Origin: Streptomyces cylindrosporus
Lineage (GTDB): Bacteria > Actinomycetota > Actinomycetes > Streptomycetales > Streptomycetaceae
DNA: 64,000 bases
Direction of reading: 5' to 3'
Assembly (NCBI RefSeq): GCF_022698165.1
Contig: NZ_JALDAY010000001.1
Coordinates: 744,001 to 808,000, forward strand
Both the position numbers and the translations under genes were made by a program. The notes under the pieces were generated by a model. It was given only the letters and a program-made list of their open reading frames with translations, searched no databases and was not told where the DNA came from. Positions 9,517-18,521 of the stretch are shown in pieces; the first letter of the stretch is position 1, and the number at the start of each line of letters is the position of its first letter.

Positions 9517-10512
9517 CTAGGAGCCCGTCGCCGAGGTGAGGCCCTCAAGGCGGGCGAGCATCGACACCTGGCCCTGCTTCGGCACCAGGGCCACCCCGTT
9601 CGACATGAACTCCATCGTGAACGACTGCTTGACCTCGCCCTTGGTCAGCGCCTGCACGAAGGCGTTCTGCGTGGGGATCGAGGCGCCCGCCGCGGCCGTC
9701 TGCTTCGCGTAGCGGCGGCTGGCGAAGAACACCAGCGCCCCGCCGTCCTCCGTGCGCAGCGCCAGCGGCGCGTAGTCACCGCCGCCGACCGGCTCGTCGA
9801 TGTACTGGGTGACCAGGCCCGGCTTCTTGGCGGACTTCGCGCGCGCCGCCCGCCACTGGTCGGTGTACGGGCCCGCGGCGAAGAGCTTCCCCTCGCCGGT
9901 CCTCAGATACGTCGTGTAGTCCTTGCTCAAGTCCGCGGGCGGGACGGCGAGTTCGGTGGAGTTCGCCGGTACGGCCTCGGCCCAGCCGTCCTTGTCCTTG
10001 TGCACCTTCGGCAGCGAACCGGCCGGGATCAGCGTCAGATACGCCACCTGCCAGGGCTCCGCGAGACGGTTGCGGGTGAACACCAGCAGCCAACGCGCGT
10101 TGGCACCGCCCTTGTTGCCCTTCGCCTCCGCCACGAACCAGCGGGGCCAGCCCGCCTTCTTCGGGATCGTGAACGTCGCGTCGGTCAGCTTCAGCGGTGT
10201 GTACGAGGCATTGCCGCTCGGGCTGTTGGCGTGGCCGGCCTTCAGCCGCGCCGCGTCGATGTCACCGAGGGCGCCGGTGACATGGTCGGCGTCCAGCGAG
10301 GTGTCGTACGCCTTGTCGGCCTTGTTGTACGCGGCCGTGAACTGCCGGAGCGCCTTCGCGGCCTCGGCGCGCGTGGAGGCCGGGAGCACCTCGCGCTCGC
10401 CGTGCACCACCACGCAACCGCTCGCCGTCAACGACAATGCGGTCACCGAGGCCGCTATCAGTACCCTTCGGTCAAGCCTGCGGAGCCTTCGAGGGCCGCG
10501 ATCCCTGCTCAT
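9517..10512 (-). CDS. Putative secreted lipoprotein downstream of efeU
   Basis: A 331-residue predicted lipoprotein: basic N-terminus, hydrophobic stretch and lipobox LTASGC near residues 28-33. No enzymatic motif is recognised; the mature part looks like a soluble extracytoplasmic domain. Its 5' end overlaps the 3' end of efeU by 41 bases, so it is probably co-transcribed with the iron-uptake genes, but a role in iron uptake is only suggested by position. The start at 10512 has GAAGG in the efeU coding region. Confidence 0.7.
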   Translation of the reverse strand: MSRDRGPRRLRRLDRRVLIAASVTALSLTASGCVVVHGEREVLPASTRAEAAKALRQFTAAYNKADKAYDTSLDADHVTGALGDIDAARLKAGHANSPSGNASYTPLKLTDATFTIPKKAGWPRWFVAEAKGNKGGANARWLLVFTRNRLAEPWQVAYLTLIPAGSLPKVHKDKDGWAEAVPANSTELAVPPADLSKDYTTYLRTGEGKLFAAGPYTDQWRAARAKSAKKPGLVTQYIDEPVGGGDYAPLALRTEDGGALVFFASRRYAKQTAAAGASIPTQNAFVQALTKGEVKQSFTMEFMSNGVALVPKQGQVSMLARLEGLTSATGS

Positions 10513-11344
10513 CAGGTGCCTTCACCTTCCCCTTCCCGGAGGCGAACCCTACCGGGGCGAAGAAGAGCGCGAGCGTCGGGATCAGGTACAGCAGCCACAC
10601 CGTGACCTGAAGCACCGTCGGGTCCGGCTGGAAGTTGAACACGCCCTTCAGCAGCGTCCCGTACCAGCTGTCCGGCGGGATGGTGTCGCTGATGTCGAAG
10701 GCCAGCTTCGTCAGGCCGGGGATCCAGTCGGCCTCCTGGAGGTCGTGGAAGCCGTACGCCAGCACGCCCGCCGCGACCACGACCAGCATGGCGCCGGTCC
10801 AGGTGAAGAACTTCGCGAGGTTGATCTTCAGGGCGCCGCGGTAGAACAGCCAGCCCAGGAAGACCGCCGTGGCGAGGCCCAGGGCGACGCCGACCAGCGG
10901 GCGCGGGGTGCCGTCGCTGGCCGCGTGCACGGACGCCCACACGAACAGGGCCGTCTCCAGGCCTTCCCGGCCGACCGCGAGGAAGGCGGTGGCGACCAGG
11001 GCGCCCGTGCCCATCGCGAGGGCCGCGTCCAGCTTGCCGTGCAGCTCCGCCTTCAGGTGCCGGGCGGTGCGCCGCATCCAGAAGACCATCCACGTCACCA
11101 GGCCGACCGCGACGACCGACAGGGAACCGCCGAGCGCCTCCTGCGCCTGGAACGTCAGCTCCTGGGAGCCGAATTCGAGGACGCAGCCGAAGCCCATCGC
11201 GATCAGGACGGCGACGGAGATGCCGATCCAGATGGGCCGGATGGCGTCCCTGCGGCCGGTCTTGACCAGGTAGGCGATCAGGATGCAGACGACCAGGCTG
11301 GCTTCCAGGCCCTCGCGCAGACCGATCAGGTAGTTGGAGAACAC
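10472..11344 (-). CDS. efeU: Iron permease EfeU (FTR1 family)
   Basis: A 290-residue polytopic membrane protein with the two diagnostic REGLE motifs (GLREGLEASL near residue 8 and VGREGLETALF near 140), which bind iron in the oxidase-dependent FTR1 permeases. About seven membrane helices and a charged tail are visible. In the Efe system, iron handled by EfeO and EfeB passes through EfeU. The gene is the third of the efeO-efeB-efeU order, 3 bases after efeB, and overlaps the following lipoprotein gene. Confidence 0.95.
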   Translation of the reverse strand: MFSNYLIGLREGLEASLVVCILIAYLVKTGRRDAIRPIWIGISVAVLIAMGFGCVLEFGSQELTFQAQEALGGSLSVVAVGLVTWMVFWMRRTARHLKAELHGKLDAALAMGTGALVATAFLAVGREGLETALFVWASVHAASDGTPRPLVGVALGLATAVFLGWLFYRGALKINLAKFFTWTGAMLVVVAAGVLAYGFHDLQEADWIPGLTKLAFDISDTIPPDSWYGTLLKGVFNFQPDPTVLQVTVWLLYLIPTLALFFAPVGFASGKGKVKAPDEQGSRPSKAPQA

Positions 11345-11347
11345 GTC

Positions 11348-12625
11348 TCACGCCTCCTTGGAGAACAGCGTGCTGCCCCACCAGTCGTCCTTGTCGCGGA
11401 CGCCCGGCGGCACGGCGAACACGGCCGAACCCACGTGCTGGATGTACTCGTTGAGCGCGTCCTTCGCCGACAGGCTGCGCTGGAGCGGGATGAACCCCTT
11501 GCGCACGTCGCGCTGGTAGGCGAGGAAGAACAGGCCCGCCTCCAGGCGGCCGAGGCCGTCGGTGCCGTCGGTGAAGGAGTAGCCGCGGCGCAGGATCGTG
11601 ATCCCGTTGTTGGAGTCGGGGTGCGCGAGCCGCACGTGCGCGTCCGGCTTCATCGCCTTCAGGAACGGCGCGTCGTGCTCCTTGGCCTTGCCGACCGGCG
11701 CGCCCTCGCCCTTGTCCCGGCCGAAGATGTCCTCCTGCTCCTGCAGCGAGGTCCGGTCCCAGGTCTCGATGTGCATCCGGATGCGCCGGGCCACGAGATA
11801 CGAGCCACCGGTCATCCACTCCGGTCCGTCGCCGTCGCCGACCCACACGAACTTCTTCAGGCGGTCCGTCTCGGTGCCCGCGATGTTGCGGGTGCCGTCC
11901 TTGAAGCCCATCAGGTTGCGCGGGGTCTGCGCGTCCGGAGTGGTCGACGAGGTCTTGCCGAAGCCGAGCTGCGACCAGCGGATGACGACCTTGCCGAAGC
12001 CGATGCGGGCCAGGTTGCGGATCGCGTGCACCGCGACCTGCGGGTCGTCCGCGCAGGCCTGGATGCACAGGTCGCCGCCGGTGCGGGTCTTGTCGAGCGC
12101 GTCGCCGGGGAACTGCGGGAGGTCGACGAGCGCCTCGGGCCGCTGGTCCTTCAGACCGAACTTCTCGAAGAGCGACGGCCCGAAGCCGATCGTCAGCGTC
12201 AGCCGCGAGGGCTTGAGGCCCAGCGCCTCACCGGTGTCGTCCGGCGGGGCCTCGGCGAGACCGCCGTACGCGCCCTCCCCGACCGCCTTCCCGGCCGTCA
12301 TCCGGCGCGCGGCGGCCGTCCAGTCCTTCAGCATCCGCACGAACTCGGCGCGGTCGTCGGTCTGCACGTCGAACGCGGCGAAGTGCAGCCTGTCCTGCAC
12401 CGGCGTGGCGATGCCGGCCTGGTTGGCGCCGTGGAAGGCGACCGCGGCCCCGGTCTCGGCGGCGGTCGGATCCACGTCGTTGCCGACACGGGCCATCGCG
12501 ACCGCGCCACCGGCCGCGGCGGCGCCGAGCGCGAGCCCGGCACCGCCCCAGCCGAGCAGCGAACGCCGGGAGGGCGCCTGGGAGTCGGCGGCCTCGGGGG
12601 TGGCGGCTTCCTGGGTGTCCGTCAT
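11348..12625 (-). CDS. efeB: Deferrochelatase/peroxidase EfeB (DyP type)
   Basis: A 425-residue DyP-type heme peroxidase. The N-terminus has a twin-arginine signal (RRSLLGWGGAGLALG), so it is exported folded with its heme. The diagnostic DyP motif appears as MGFKDGTRN near residue 240. The family oxidises ferrous iron for EfeU, and in E. coli has been proposed to remove iron from heme while leaving the ring intact. The gene lies between efeO (13 bases upstream) and efeU, in one operon under the iron boxes upstream of efeO. Confidence 0.95.
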   Translation of the reverse strand: MTDTQEAATPEAADSQAPSRRSLLGWGGAGLALGAAAAGGAVAMARVGNDVDPTAAETGAAVAFHGANQAGIATPVQDRLHFAAFDVQTDDRAEFVRMLKDWTAAARRMTAGKAVGEGAYGGLAEAPPDDTGEALGLKPSRLTLTIGFGPSLFEKFGLKDQRPEALVDLPQFPGDALDKTRTGGDLCIQACADDPQVAVHAIRNLARIGFGKVVIRWSQLGFGKTSSTTPDAQTPRNLMGFKDGTRNIAGTETDRLKKFVWVGDGDGPEWMTGGSYLVARRIRMHIETWDRTSLQEQEDIFGRDKGEGAPVGKAKEHDAPFLKAMKPDAHVRLAHPDSNNGITILRRGYSFTDGTDGLGRLEAGLFFLAYQRDVRKGFIPLQRSLSAKDALNEYIQHVGSAVFAVPPGVRDKDDWWGSTLFSKEA

Positions 12626-12638
12626 GGTGTGTCCGTCC

Positions 12639-13778
12639 CTACTTCACGACGGCGGCGGCGAGCTTGGACAGCGGCTCCGCGAGCGCGTTCACCGCGTCCG
12701 AGAGCTCCTTGCGCTGCTCCTCGGTGACCTTGTCGTACGACACGAAGCCGTCGGAGGTCTTGTCCGTGCGGTACTTGTCGAGCGTCGTGTCCAGCGCCGC
12801 GAACTGCTTGTCCAGCTCGGTCGTCAGCGCCTTGTCGTTGGTCTGCGCGACCGGCTTGAGCAGCTCGTACGCCTTCTGCGCGCCCTCGACGTTGGCCTTG
12901 AAGTCGGACAGGTCGGTGTGCGAGTAGCGGTCCTCCTCGCCGGTGACCTTGCCGGTGGCGACCTCGTCGAGCAGCTCCTTGGCGCCGTTGGCCATCGAGG
13001 TCGGCGTGATCACGGCCTTGCCGACCCGCTTCTGCCAGTCCTTCAGGTCGGTGAGCAACTGGTCGGCGAGCGTCTTCTGGTCGGCGCCGATCTTCTTGTC
13101 CTGCCACAGCGCCTTCTCCAGCGCGTGCCAGCCGGTCCACTTCTGGCCCTTCTCCAGGCCGTCGGCGCGGGTGTCGGTCTTCGGGTCGATGTCGCCGAAG
13201 GACTCGGCGATCGGCTCGGTGCGCTCCCAGCCGACCCGGGAGGGGGCGTAGGCGTCCTGGGCGGCCTTGAGGTCGCCGGCCTTGATCGCCTTCACGAACG
13301 TCTCGACCTTCGGGATGGTCGCGTCGGCCTGCTCCTGCGCGTACTCGCGGTACTCGGCGACGGCCTTGTCCAGCTTCGGGTTGCGCTTGGCGACCGCGCC
13401 GGAGCCGGTGACGGTCAGCTTCTGCCGGACGCCGTGGCCCTTCATGCCGGGCCGGCAGGCGATCTCGTACTCGCCGGCCTTCACCTCGGCGGTGAGCGTG
13501 TACTTCGTACCGGACCCGATGTTCTCCTTCTCGGAGACGATCCGGTCGTCCGGGAAGAGGATCTCGACCTCGGTCGCCTTGGAGCCCGTGTTCTCGATGT
13601 TCAGGGTGACCTGGCCGGCCGGCACCGACTTGGTCGAGGTCTCGCACTTGGCGTCGGCGGCGGTCACCTTGATCGCGGCGTCGCCGTCGCCCTTGCTCTT
13701 CTCGGTGCAGCCCGTGACGGCGGTCAGGGCCGCCGCGGTGGCGACGGCGGTGACAACGGTGAGTCTGGCGGCTCGCAT
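12639..13778 (-). CDS. efeO: Iron-binding lipoprotein EfeO
   Basis: A 379-residue EfeO with a lipoprotein signal (lipobox-like AVTGC near residue 24), an N-terminal cupredoxin-like domain (about residues 35-130) and a C-terminal M75 imelysin-like domain with the metal motif in WHALEKALW. It is the extracytoplasmic component of the EfeUOB system and delivers iron towards the permease. It is the first gene of the operon. The region just upstream carries tandem iron boxes, so it should be repressed when iron is replete. Confidence 0.95.
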   Translation of the reverse strand: MRAARLTVVTAVATAAALTAVTGCTEKSKGDGDAAIKVTAADAKCETSTKSVPAGQVTLNIENTGSKATEVEILFPDDRIVSEKENIGSGTKYTLTAEVKAGEYEIACRPGMKGHGVRQKLTVTGSGAVAKRNPKLDKAVAEYREYAQEQADATIPKVETFVKAIKAGDLKAAQDAYAPSRVGWERTEPIAESFGDIDPKTDTRADGLEKGQKWTGWHALEKALWQDKKIGADQKTLADQLLTDLKDWQKRVGKAVITPTSMANGAKELLDEVATGKVTGEEDRYSHTDLSDFKANVEGAQKAYELLKPVAQTNDKALTTELDKQFAALDTTLDKYRTDKTSDGFVSYDKVTEEQRKELSDAVNALAEPLSKLAAAVVK

Positions 13779-13840
13779 TCGGGCTCCAAGCGGCTCAAGG
13801 GCTGGCGAAAAATCGCGTGTCGGGGCTCACGCAAGGATGG

Positions 13841-13859
13841 TGAGGCTCGCCTAACTTAC
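13841..13859 (-). promoter_or_regulatory. Iron box (DmdR/IdeR type) upstream of efeO, distal copy of a tandem pair counted from the right
   Basis: On the minus strand the 19 bases read GTAAGTTAGGCGAGCCTCA, about 14 of 19 matches to the remembered DmdR1/IdeR consensus TTAGGTTAGGCTAACCTAA. It lies 63 bases upstream of the efeO start. It overlaps a second, shifted copy. Confidence 0.65.
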
Positions 13860-13874
13860 CTAAGGCTTACCTGG
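13856..13874 (-). promoter_or_regulatory. Second iron box upstream of efeO
   Basis: The plus strand reads TTACCTAAGGCTTACCTGG, about 13 of 19 matches to the iron-box consensus. It is shifted by 15 bases from the first box. Overlapping IdeR-type sites commonly bind two dimers cooperatively. The rest of 13875-13976 shows nothing clear. Confidence 0.55.
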
Positions 13875-13976
13875 GTGATACCCGCCCATGCGGTGATTCA
13901 GCTCTCATGGACGCTGTATGAGCACGGACCGATCACGGTGGCCTAAAACAGATCCCAAGGGGAGGTCAAAGGAAAT

Positions 13977-14846
13977 TCAAAGGTTCCGCTTCGGGGTGAT
14001 CAGGAGAGCGTCCGTGCGGGGGTGCCGGACGACCTCCACGGGCTGGTCGTAGACCTCGGAGAGCCGGGCCTCGGTGAAGACCTCCGTGGGTGGGCCCTCG
14101 GCCTCGACACGGCCGGCGCACAGCATCGCGACGCGGTGCGCGTACGCGGCGGCGAGCCCCAGATCGTGCAACACGACGACGACACCGTCCCCTTGACGCG
14201 CCCTCTCCCGGCACAGCCTCAGCACGAGTTCCTGGTGCCTCAGGTCCAGGGCTGCGGTCGGCTCGTCGAGCAGGAGGAGCGGCGCCTGCTGGGCGAGGAG
14301 CCGGGCGAGGGCGACGCGGGCGCGTTCGCCGCCGCTGAGGGCCGAGAAGGGGCGGCGGGCGAAAGGGGTGACTTCGGTGGCGGACATCGCCTGTACGACG
14401 GCCAGGTCGTCCTCGGCGGGGGAGGAGGCGTGGGGTGCGCGGCCCATGCGGACGACCTCCTCGACCGTGAAGGGGAAGGCGAGGGTGGCCGATTGGGGGA
14501 GGACGGCCCGGCGGAGGGCCAGCTCGGGGGCGGTCCACTCCGTGGCCGGGCGGCCGTGGATACGTACGGTGCCTCGGGTCGGTGCGAGGTCGGCGGCGAG
14601 TGCGCCGAGGAGCGTGGACTTGCCGGCGCCGTTGGGGCCGACGAGGGCGAGGATCTCGCCGGGGCGGACTGCGACGTCGACGCCGTGGAGGACTTCCCGG
14701 GGGCCGAGGCTCATGTGGAGGGCCTCGGCTTCGGCGAGGGGGTGCGACGGATTCGGCACCGCCGGGGCGACGCGAGGTCGTGGTCGAGCGCCGTTGCGGC
14801 GGAAAAAGGTGTGCGGCGATGCGAGCCGAAGTCCGAAGGGGCTCAT
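13977..14846 (-). CDS. hmuV: Heme ABC transporter ATP-binding protein HmuV
   Basis: A 289-residue ABC ATPase. It has Walker A GPNGAGKST, signature LSGGERARVALARLL, Walker B LLLLDEP and an H-loop in VLHDLG. A roughly 45-residue N-terminal extension precedes the domain. It energises heme or siderophore import together with the FecCD-type permease upstream, with which it overlaps by 4 bases (ATGA). Position after hmuT-hmuU and next to HtaA genes supports heme as substrate. No separate promoter is visible. Confidence 0.9.
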   Translation of the reverse strand: MSPFGLRLASPHTFFRRNGARPRPRVAPAVPNPSHPLAEAEALHMSLGPREVLHGVDVAVRPGEILALVGPNGAGKSTLLGALAADLAPTRGTVRIHGRPATEWTAPELALRRAVLPQSATLAFPFTVEEVVRMGRAPHASSPAEDDLAVVQAMSATEVTPFARRPFSALSGGERARVALARLLAQQAPLLLLDEPTAALDLRHQELVLRLCRERARQGDGVVVVLHDLGLAAAYAHRVAMLCAGRVEAEGPPTEVFTEARLSEVYDQPVEVVRHPRTDALLITPKRNL

Positions 14847-15928
14847 GCCCAGCCTCCTTGCCTGCGGCGGGTTCTGCGGAGGAGCCAGAAGAAGAACGGG
14901 CTGCCGAGGAGTGCCGTCAGGACGCCCAGGGGGAGTTCCGCCGGGGCCGCGATGGTGCGGGCGGTGAGGTCCGCGGCCAGCAGGACGAGCGCGCCCAGCA
15001 GCGCGCTCGCCGGGATCAGGAAGCGGTGGCCGGGGCCCGCGGCCATGCGCAGCAGGTGGGGGACCACCAGGCCGACGAAGCCGATGATGCCCGAGACGCT
15101 CACCGCCGCCGCCGTCAGCAGGGCGATGACCAGGATCAGGGCGATGCGGAGGCGTTCCACCTCCACGCCCAGGTGACGGGCCGGGCGCTCGCCCAGGGAG
15201 AGGAGGTCCAGGCGGCGGGCGTACAGGGGCGCCACCGTCAGGCCGATCGCCGCGCACGGCAGGACCGCCAGGACCTTCGGCCAGGTCGCCTGGGAGAGGG
15301 AGCCGAGCTGCCAGAAGGTGATCTGGTTGACGGCCGCCGTGTCCGCGAAGAAGAGGAACAGGCCGATCAGCGCGCCCGCGAAGGCGTTGACCGCGATGCC
15401 GGTCAGGATCAGCGTGACGACCTCCGTACGGCCGCCCGAGCGGGACATCGCGTAGACGAGGAGCACCGTGGCGAGCCCGGACGCGAAGGCGAACGCCGAG
15501 ACCGTCCAGGTGCCGAGGAAGTCGAGGCCGAACGCGATCGCGCCGACCGCCCCGACGGCCGCCCCGGACGAGACGCCGATGACTCCCGGCTCGGCGAGCG
15601 GGTTGCCGAACACGCCCTGCATCAGCGCGCCCGCGCACCCCAGCGAGGCTCCGACGAGGAGCGCGAGGACGATCCTGGGGAAGCGGACGTTCCAGAGGAC
15701 GGACTCGGCGACCCGGTCCAACTCCCGCCCGCCGAGCCCGAGATGGTGCAGCACGGAGCCGAGGACGTCGCCGACCGGGACCGGGTAGGCGCCCAGGGAG
15801 GCGGCCACCGGGACCAGGGCCGGCAGCGCGGCGGCGAGGAAGACGGTCAGCAGCCAGGCGCTGCCGCGGCGTCTGCCCTCGACGGCCGGAGGTGACGTCT
15901 CGTCAACCGTCTTCTCCAGTACGGTCAT
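14843..15928 (-). CDS. hmuU: Heme/iron ABC transporter permease HmuU (FecCD family)
   Basis: A 361-residue FecCD-type permease with about nine to ten hydrophobic helices. It shows the family blocks GCAGALMQGVFGNPLAEPGV and SGIIGFVGLVVPHLLR, the coupling region for the ATPase. It forms the import channel with HmuV and receives substrate from HmuT. It overlaps both neighbours by 4 bases, so hmuTUV is one tightly coupled operon. Confidence 0.93.
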   Translation of the reverse strand: MTVLEKTVDETSPPAVEGRRRGSAWLLTVFLAAALPALVPVAASLGAYPVPVGDVLGSVLHHLGLGGRELDRVAESVLWNVRFPRIVLALLVGASLGCAGALMQGVFGNPLAEPGVIGVSSGAAVGAVGAIAFGLDFLGTWTVSAFAFASGLATVLLVYAMSRSGGRTEVVTLILTGIAVNAFAGALIGLFLFFADTAAVNQITFWQLGSLSQATWPKVLAVLPCAAIGLTVAPLYARRLDLLSLGERPARHLGVEVERLRIALILVIALLTAAAVSVSGIIGFVGLVVPHLLRMAAGPGHRFLIPASALLGALVLLAADLTARTIAAPAELPLGVLTALLGSPFFFWLLRRTRRRQGGWA

Positions 15929-16932
15929 TCGGCGGCCCCCTTGCCGTAGAGCTGCCGCACGACGGACTTCAGTACCTGGTCGGTGCGCGGCCCGTAGTTG
16001 AGTAGCACCCCGTCCTCGATCGACACGACCCTGCGGTCCAGGCCGGCCGGGGTCTGGGCGACGCCGGGGATCTTCACCAGGCCGTCGATGCCGCCGACGG
16101 ACTCGAGTCCCTTGGTCATGACGAGGATCGCGTCCGGTGCCGCCTTCACGAGGGCCTCGCTGGTGATGGCGGTGAAGTCCTTCTTCAGGCCCGAGGTGGC
16201 GCCCGCGTCGACCGCTCCGGCCGCCTCGATGAGGGAGGTCGCGCCCGAACCCTTGCCGCCGATGAGATAGACGGAGGCGGAACCGCGGAGGTAGAGGAAG
16301 GCGACCCGGGGCTTCTCGCTGTTGTGCGGAACTGCCTTGCGTACGGCGGCGATCCGCTGCTCGGAGCGGTCGGCCAGCTCCTTGCCCGCCGCCGGTACGC
16401 CGAGCGCCTCGGCGACCGTCCGGATGCGCGGGCCCACGTCGGCGAGGCCCTGCGCCGGGTCGACGACCAGGACCGGGACGCCGGCGGCGCGGATCTGGTC
16501 CATCGCCTCGTCGGGGCCCGTGGTGGTCTCGGCGAGCACCAGGTCGGGCTTGAGGGAGAGCACGCTCTCGGCGGAGACGTCGTGGCCGCGGGTGACGACG
16601 GGGAGTTTCGCCGCCTGTTGGAAGGTGGCGGTGATGTCGCGGGCGACGACCCGGTCGCCGAGCCCCAGCGTGAAGACGATCTCGCTGAGGCTGCCGGAGA
16701 GCGGGACGATGCGCCGCGCCTCCCGGACGGTCACCTTCCCGCCGTCGGCGCCGGTGACCGTGACGGGGAGCTTCGGCCGGGGGGTGTCCGTCAGCGGCTC
16801 GACCCGGTTCGCGGCCGTGGTGGTGGCCTTCTTCGGGGAGGCCTGGGTGGGGCCTCCGCAGGCGGTCGCGGTCAGGGTCAGGGCGAGCACGGACAGAAGT
16901 GCTCCCGCCAGTCGGGTGCGCAAGCGTGGCAC
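15925..16932 (-). CDS. hmuT: Heme-binding lipoprotein HmuT
   Basis: A 335-residue periplasmic-binding-type lipoprotein with a signal sequence ending in a lipobox-like TATACGG near residue 25. The mature part is a class III binding protein (ARRIVPLSGSLSEIVFTLGLGDRVV, then KPDLVLAETTTGPDE and GVPVLVVDP). It delivers heme to HmuUV. It starts with GTG at 16932 and is divergent from the HtaA genes across an iron box at 16982-17000. Homologues bind heme through His/Tyr; the ligands cannot be fixed here. Confidence 0.9.
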   Translation of the reverse strand: MPRLRTRLAGALLSVLALTLTATACGGPTQASPKKATTTAANRVEPLTDTPRPKLPVTVTGADGGKVTVREARRIVPLSGSLSEIVFTLGLGDRVVARDITATFQQAAKLPVVTRGHDVSAESVLSLKPDLVLAETTTGPDEAMDQIRAAGVPVLVVDPAQGLADVGPRIRTVAEALGVPAAGKELADRSEQRIAAVRKAVPHNSEKPRVAFLYLRGSASVYLIGGKGSGATSLIEAAGAVDAGATSGLKKDFTAITSEALVKAAPDAILVMTKGLESVGGIDGLVKIPGVAQTPAGLDRRVVSIEDGVLLNYGPRTDQVLKSVVRQLYGKGAAE

Positions 16933-16981
16933 GGTCCGGTCCGTTCCTCTCGGTCGACTTCCCGAATGGACTCGGGAAAGC

Positions 16982-17000
16982 TTAGGTTAGCCTTACCTTC
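16982..17000. promoter_or_regulatory. Iron box between hmuT and htaA-like genes
   Basis: The 19 bases TTAGGTTAGCCTTACCTTC match the DmdR/IdeR consensus at about 15 of 19 positions, including the whole left half. The box sits in the 103-bp divergent gap and could control hmuTUV to the left and the HtaA genes to the right. Confidence 0.8.
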
Positions 17001-17035
17001 GTTCGCTACCGGCGGTCGTATCCGGAGGACCCCCC

Positions 17036-18451
17036 ATGCCCGCGCGCCTCAGAGCCCTGGTCACCGCGTTGTGCGCGGTCGTCCTGGGCGCCCTGCTCCC
17101 CATGGCCACAGCCCAGGCGGCGAGCCGTACCGTGCAGGGCGGCCGGCTCGACTGGGGCATCAAGTCCTCGTTCCAGAGCTACGTCACCGGGCCCATCGCG
17201 AAAGGGAGTTACTCCCTGACCGGGGGTGCCGCCACGGTGGGTGCGAGCACCTTCCGCTTCCACTCGGCGGCCGGCACCTACGACGGCGACAGCGGCGCCT
17301 TCCGGGCCGGCTTCTCGGGCGGGGTCCACTTCGTGGGCCACCGGACGGACGCCGGGGACTACCAGCTCGACCTCACCCTCAGCCGTCCGACGGTGAGCAT
17401 CTCCGGGTCCACCGGGACGCTCTACCTGGACGTCGTCAGCAAGGCGAAGGGCACCGGGGCGGTCACGACGTCCACACAGGTGCCCTTCGCCTCCCTCTCC
17501 CTCGGCTCCATCTCCATGAAGGGCGCCGGCACCTCCGTCACCCTGAACAACCTGCCCGCCACCCTCACCGCCCAGGGCGCCAAGTCCTTCGCCGGCTACT
17601 ACACCGCCGGGACCGCACTGGACCCGGTGAGCCTGGAAGCGGACGTACGGGCGGCGGCCACCCCGAAGGCGTCCAGCACGCCGAAGGCATCCAAGTTGCC
17701 CGCCGACAAGGCGACTTCGGGCGACGAGCTGACGGACGGTGCCGTCGACTGGGGTGTGCGCAGGACCTTCCGGGAGTACGTCACCGGGGACATCGCCGAG
17801 GGCAAGTGGACGCTGTCGGCGGGGGCCGAGGACGGCGGCGCCCTCTTCCGCTTCCCGGGCGGTCAAGGGACGTACAAGGACGGCGAGTTGGCGGCGTCGT
17901 TCAAGGGCGCGGTCCGCTTCACCGGTGCGCACGGGCTCGATCTGGAACTGAGCGCCGTGCGGGCCGTGGTCGAGGACGGCAAGGGCACCCTGTACGCCGA
18001 CGTCAGCGGCCCCGACCTGACGAAGAAGAAGGTCCCGCTGGTCACCTTCGCCGCGAAGGGGCTCAAGGCGGCGGGCGGGCTGGTGAAGCTCACGGAGGCG
18101 CCCGCGCGGCTCACCGCCGACGGGGCGAAGGCCTTCGGCGGGATGTACCAGCCCGGCACCGAGATGGACCCGGTCTCCCTCGCCGTCGCCCTCACCGCCG
18201 ACGCCGAACTCCCCGCCCTGCCCGACCTGGGCAGCACGCCCACGCCGAGCGCGACACCGACGCGGGCGTCGACGGCGCCCGTCGCGAGCAGCACCGGCGA
18301 CGACGGGGGCTTCCCGGCCCTCCCGGTCGGTCTCACGGCCGGCTCGGTACTGCTGGCGGCCGCGGCGTACGTGCTCGTACGGGCCCGCCGCACGCGTGTC
18401 GAGGTGGAGCCGGCGGCGTCCGGGGCATCCGGGGCATCCGACGGCGACTGA
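17036..18451 (+). CDS. HtaA-domain heme-binding surface protein, membrane anchored
   Basis: A 471-residue protein with signal peptide (ending near AQAAS, residue 30), two HtaA domains (about 33-200 and 232-395, each starting with a D-W-G block and containing S/E-YVTG), a Thr/Pro linker, one C-terminal membrane helix and a basic tail. HtaA domains of Corynebacterium bind hemin at the cell surface and hand it to HmuTUV, the divergent neighbour here. A GGAGGA site precedes the ATG. The tail has no sortase motif, so it is held by the membrane helix. A short repeat KASxTPKAS lies in the first linker. Confidence 0.88.
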   Translation: MPARLRALVTALCAVVLGALLPMATAQAASRTVQGGRLDWGIKSSFQSYVTGPIAKGSYSLTGGAATVGASTFRFHSAAGTYDGDSGAFRAGFSGGVHFVGHRTDAGDYQLDLTLSRPTVSISGSTGTLYLDVVSKAKGTGAVTTSTQVPFASLSLGSISMKGAGTSVTLNNLPATLTAQGAKSFAGYYTAGTALDPVSLEADVRAAATPKASSTPKASKLPADKATSGDELTDGAVDWGVRRTFREYVTGDIAEGKWTLSAGAEDGGALFRFPGGQGTYKDGELAASFKGAVRFTGAHGLDLELSAVRAVVEDGKGTLYADVSGPDLTKKKVPLVTFAAKGLKAAGGLVKLTEAPARLTADGAKAFGGMYQPGTEMDPVSLAVALTADAELPALPDLGSTPTPSATPTRASTAPVASSTGDDGGFPALPVGLTAGSVLLAAAAYVLVRARRTRVEVEPAASGASGASDGD

Positions 18452-18521
18452 ACACCCGTACCCCTTCCGCTACTTGGCGTGCTTCACGCCCACTCACCCT
18501 CAAGCCCTCAAGGAGAACTCC

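Noticed and set aside
9923..12727. 934-codon open frame on the plus strand opposite efeB and efeU
   Set aside because: It is antisense to genes with full family motifs and has the Arg/Gln/Val-rich composition of a high-GC shadow frame.
18280..18451. Sortase motif in the first HtaA protein (LPVGL)
   Set aside because: It does not fit LPxTG or LAxTG; the tail is a normal membrane anchor.
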